Origin: Cristatella mucedo
Lineage: Eukaryota > Bryozoa > Phylactolaemata > Cristatellidae
Direction: 5' to 3'
Assembly (NCBI GenBank): GCA_009760855.2
Contig: WPIO01000064.1
Location: 826,001 to 890,000, forward strand
DNA: 64,000 bases
Below, one piece after another: positions 60,608-64,000 of the stretch (position 1 is its first letter; every line of letters begins with the position of its first letter). Both the position numbers and the translations under genes were made by a program. The notes beneath the pieces are model-generated. The model did no database searches and had not been told where the DNA came from. It saw only the letters and a program-made list of their open reading frames with translations.

Positions 60608-61850
60608 GTGAGTCAGCCAAGTCCATGCGAGTGCTCCGCCACCGCGCACCGCGGCAGCGCCACGCGCCTCGGTCGTCAGCCGGAGGCGTCGAATCTACCA
60701 CGCGGGCCCGGCCGACTCAACTGCAGGAGGCTGCGGCGCTCCGTGTACGCACAGCCGACTGAGCGAACGACTCCATCTTTCCGGCGCGCTCGCGCGCGGC
60801 GAGGGCGGAGCTCGGCGTCGGCGCGCGAGGTGCGGCGGGCTGCATAGTAGACTCAGCTAGATCAGACTTTCTGCGCACGTCGCAATGCGAAGGCTACGCT
60901 GCGTGCAGGTACAGACGCAGTCTTTCGGATCGTGGTGCGCCTGCGCACGAGCACGCGCCCGTGCGCTCGCACGTCGCTTGTTGCTGTGGAACTACGGCCG
61001 CGAGCTGCGATAAGTGCGTGCCACGCCCGTCACCTCTGACCGCTTTATTTTGGCAAGCCGATAGCCGTATTTACTCAGGCAAGTCTGGCTTCCAACCTGC
61101 ATCTGTCCTACGTCGTTCGTATTTAAGTCTTCCTTCGTGTAGGCAGTTTACAACGTCAGGCTTTATCTAAATCTTTGCTTCCGATTCGCTCAGCTCTCTC
61201 GGTGATCTAGGGAAAGTCTGCTTTTGTCAGGGAGGTAGGAAATGGCCTTCAAAGATGCACCTACAAGTGTAATGAAGTTGGCAACCATTATGCATGTTTT
61301 GCTTGGATCATCGCAGAGAAAGCAAAAAATTATATGCTGGCGGCAGTCCTTTTTTAGTGTTCTGTATCAATTTGAGAGGAGTAAAGGTAATAGAACTTGC
61401 CGATATAAGTGCGGCCTGTCACTCATTTCCAAATAGCTCAGCGCATCCTATGCTACGCAGTCATCATCAGTGGTGACGGATAGTGGACTCGGAAGCTCAG
61501 CATCCAACAATCCAACAATCATCCTACAATCAAAATCCTGCATTCTGCAATCTATGCGAATGGCATTTACAAACCAAGTACTCTAGCAAGTGCATCGAAC
61601 TAGTGCATTTTTCTACTGCAAAGCTTCGCCGACGGCTGATTACCGATCGACTGAGACCGCAAATTGAGCGATAAACGCAATTGCCTTTATCGCTCCTCAC
61701 CTAATAATATGATTATTTTATGCTGAGGTCAAAGTGTACCATAAAATGCATCGACTATTTCGCCAAAGAGCGATGAAAGAGGCGTGTCCTTGACGACACC
61801 AATGATTAGTCTTTTGCTAGGTCTTACCTCAGTACCTAGAATCCTAAAAA
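60608..61850 (+). other. Start of intron 1 of the aminopeptidase gene; nothing else recognised
   Basis: GC-rich sequence continues to about 61050, then composition drops. No further aminopeptidase exon was found: no ATT-x-MQ-x2-DAR-x2-FPCFDEP-like segment was seen on the plus strand. Short open frames here show no family features. Confidence 0.5.
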
Positions 61851-61905
61851 CCCAGGGGATTAAGTTCTCTGATGACGCTATACAGTGTATGATTATTATT
61901 ACTAT
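61850..61905 (+). mobile_element. Short LINE/SINE tail fragment
   Basis: GGATTAAGTTCTCTGATGACGC and ATT-type repeats only. Confidence 0.5.
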
Positions 61906-61928
61906 TGCAATTCTTGGCCAAAATAGTA

Positions 61929-62087
61929 GAGCCGAGCTGGTTTGGCCCAGTGGATAAGTTGCTCGGCCCAACTGGGGTCAAAGTGAATGTATTAATGGCC
62001 AAGGTCGTGGGCTCGAGCCGCATGGCGTAGGCAAAGCGCCATACTAGAGATTTAGTTCTCTTAGAGCGTTATACAAATGAAATATAC
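61929..62087 (+). mobile_element. SINE family B
   Basis: GCCGAGCTGGTTTGGCCCAG head, B box GGGCTCGAGCCGC, then AAAGCGCC and a hairpin tail (GTTCTCTTAGAGCG). Confidence 0.78.
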
Positions 62088-62099
62088 GCTATCACGCTT

Positions 62100-62850
62100 T
62101 GCTGCTGAGTCATTGTTAAGTCTTCCTAAAGTCTCGGAACACTTCCGGTATGTGTGATGAATACACCAAAGACTCAAGTAGGGTAGACGCAGGAAGGAAG
62201 AAAGACACGCGCATAAACGCGGCTTAAGAGTTCAAGCGATCCGAAAAGGTCGGACCAGTGTGTAGAACTAAGAAGGGCGAGGAGGGCAAGGTCGAAGAGG
62301 ACGAGAAAAATGCATCATGCATCTGTCCCTGAAAGTAGCGCTGCAAACTGACCCATAATCTGCTGCAAAGAGCGAATGCAAGACAGTTAATTTCTAGTTT
62401 GAGCGGCGCTGAAATTGTCACGATTAAAGCGCAGCACCGACTCGCCCGAGCGGTGAACGAGACAGCGAACTTGTCGCACAGTTAACGAGCGCCGGCGGCG
62501 GCAGGGCGATGGCAGTGCGGCGTCGCCAACTTGACAGCGGGCTTTTGAGCTTGGGTGGGAAGAGAGCCTTGCACGTGGCCTCGCCGGAAGCCCCCCCTAA
62601 CCGCACCCGCTGCAGCGAGATACGTGCAGCGCATCGGTTCAGCAGCATTGCATGTGCTCCGTTGTGGCGGCGGTGCAATGGCTGTGCGGAGCCTTCCCGA
62701 GCAGAATTCAAAGCGGCTGGACTTGGGGAGCGACTGAGCAGCTGAAACTGCCACCCTGGGCGCTGTGCAGGCGATCGAGATCTGAAACAGTCGGGTAGTT
62801 TCGCAGCCGAACAGCTGAACGGCCGGCCAAATGGACGGCTGGGCAGCTAG
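62100..62850. other. GC-rich stretch with a weak internal duplication
   Basis: GATGGCAGTGCGG (about 62509) and CAATGGCTGTGCGG (about 62675) begin two loosely similar ~170 bp segments. The Ala/Arg-rich frames on the minus strand reflect this composition; no domain recognised. Confidence 0.35.
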
Positions 62851-62996
62851 TATTGTAGGACATTTCCCCTCCCGGACGTTTCCCCCTTCGGACATTCCCC
62901 GCCTGGTGGACCCTAGGGCATTTCCCCACCCCCGGACATTTCCCCCTAGGGGCAGGACATTGCCCCCTATGTTGGTGAATGTATAACTAAGAATAC

Positions 62997-62997
<1 letters not shown>

Positions 62998-63070
<73 letters not shown>
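62998..63070. repeat. (AT)n microsatellite inside the 62.86 kb element
   Basis: About 70 bp of uninterrupted AT. Confidence 0.95.
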
Positions 63071-63073
<3 letters not shown>

Positions 63074-63468
63074 TGATCAAATGAAGTTCGTGCTCTGTTG
63101 AAATAAATTCAACTCAGTATACGCGGCGACTCGATATCCCGACCGACGGAGGCGGTACGGCCGGCGGCAGCGGCGGCGGTCGAAGTGCGACGCCCGGCAC
63201 GGCAACGACTAGGGCGGCGGCCGTGAGGTTTGGACGGGCGGTAGCCGGCGGTACTGATGTCAGGAGGGGCGGCAGCGTCGCCGGTGGCCGAGGATACCGC
63301 TACGCGCTCGCGGCTGCTGCTGGCCGCCCGGGGCCGAACTTTGACCTTGCACTTGATGGTCTGCCGCAAACCAGGGCCACAGTGACCGCATGTCTAATGA
63401 CTATAATGTAGGAATATGTTATATATTTAATACTATATAATATTTTTACAAGATATGTAAGCAAGAAA

Positions 63469-63570
63469 GTTTACAGCAAATGTAAAGCGCCTAGAAAGAG
63501 ATTAAGTTCTCTGAGGGCGCTTTATCAAGTACATTATTATTATTATATTATTATTATTTATATCATGGCA
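63469..63570 (+). mobile_element. LINE/SINE tail inside the 62.86 kb tandem-arm element
   Basis: ACAGCAAATGTAAAGCGCC, hairpin with nearly perfect arms, then ATT repeats. It is the best-preserved tail in the window. Confidence 0.72.
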
Positions 63571-64000
63571 TTTCCATACGGGAGGTGAGGAAATGCCCTA
63601 CCCCGGTGGGAAATGTCCTACCCGAGGGGGGAATGTCCGGGGGGGGGAAATGTCTGTACCCCGCAGCTTGGTAGGGATAATAGAGGATGGTAGCCACGAC
63701 GATTATCTTTTCGTCTTTCTTGTAACGCTGGCCGCTGAGACCTCTTGGCTCTTCGTGAAGCTAGGCAATGCTAAGGCTCTACTGCGGCAGTACTGCGGCA
63801 GTGCGTCGAAAGTCGACGACGCATGGCATTGCAGAGCGTCAGGAAGTGTTAGAGGAAAAAGACCCGATGGCGAGTCGCGATCGCTCTTTCCTTCCAGCGT
63901 CCCGTCCTACCACGAATATCGTAGGACCAGTCGGTCACACTGCTCGATTGGCAGTCTAGGCGAAGGTTACTTTGTGATTGCTCCTCTATTTTGAGACGAG

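Larger units (their letters stand above)
62858..63654. mobile_element. 797 bp non-coding element with tandem-unit inverted arms
   Basis: Left arm (62858-62970) has about six units of GGACATTTCCCC plus 4-8 bp. Right arm (63565-63654) has about five units of the reverse complement (GGGGAAATGTCC). TGTA lies at both edges (62854-62857, 63655-63658), a possible 4 bp target duplication. The interior holds an AT microsatellite, a GC-rich block (63120-63340) and a LINE/SINE tail. No transposase. Confidence 0.7.

Overview
The window is eukaryotic nuclear DNA from an animal, most likely a non-vertebrate metazoan. The evidence is split genes with consensus GT/AG junctions, LINE, SINE and Ty3/Gypsy retrotransposon remnants, long dinucleotide microsatellites, a tandem satellite and one CpG-rich promoter. 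There is no operon structure, and most long open frames are remnants of transposons or translations of microsatellites. The species cannot be named from the sequence.

Two host genes can be supported. (1) On the minus strand, three exons (11821-11699, 6272-6155, 5614-5419) join in phase and encode a GTSF1/Asterix-type protein: two CHHC zinc fingers followed by an acidic tail with tryptophans. Proteins of this family work with PIWI in piRNA silencing of transposons. Its 5.4 kb first intron holds an almost complete but decayed LINE, in antisense orientation. (2) On the plus strand, 59985-60607 is the first coding exon of a membrane-bound M1 aminopeptidase (aminopeptidase N / glutamyl aminopeptidase group). 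It lies in a CpG-rich block and ends at a consensus splice donor; the rest of the gene lies beyond 64 kb or was not found.

Everything else recognisable is repeat-derived. One L2/CR1-like LINE family appears at least eight times (8.0-11.5, 13.9-15.65, 26.9-28.1, 29.2-29.9, 37.2-37.9, 43.9-45.2, 49.5-50.1, 53.4-54.1 kb). Its 3' end is a hairpin ending in ATT repeats. Two tRNA-derived SINE families (called A and B here) are scattered throughout; B, and some copies of A, end in the same hairpin, which suggests the LINE mobilised them. A third short interspersed family (C) ends in ATTAC repeats, and one copy has a clear 10 bp target duplication. A ~175 bp satellite fills about 24.85-28.63 kb and is split by a LINE. 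A dead Ty3/Gypsy pol occupies about 54.57-58.22 kb and has itself been hit twice: by a 752 bp element with tandemly repeated inverted arms, and by a LINE/SINE tail whose 5' junction carries an inverted copy of target DNA. A second element built on the same tandem-arm plan lies at 62858-63654.

The least explained features are these two elements with arms made of 15-16 bp tandem units in inverted orientation, the ~175 bp satellite, the ATTAC-tailed family, the 25 bp inverted junction repeat, and a 28 bp perfect palindrome at 24.2 kb. The stretch from 38.05 to 43.9 kb is AT-rich and contains almost nothing recognisable.
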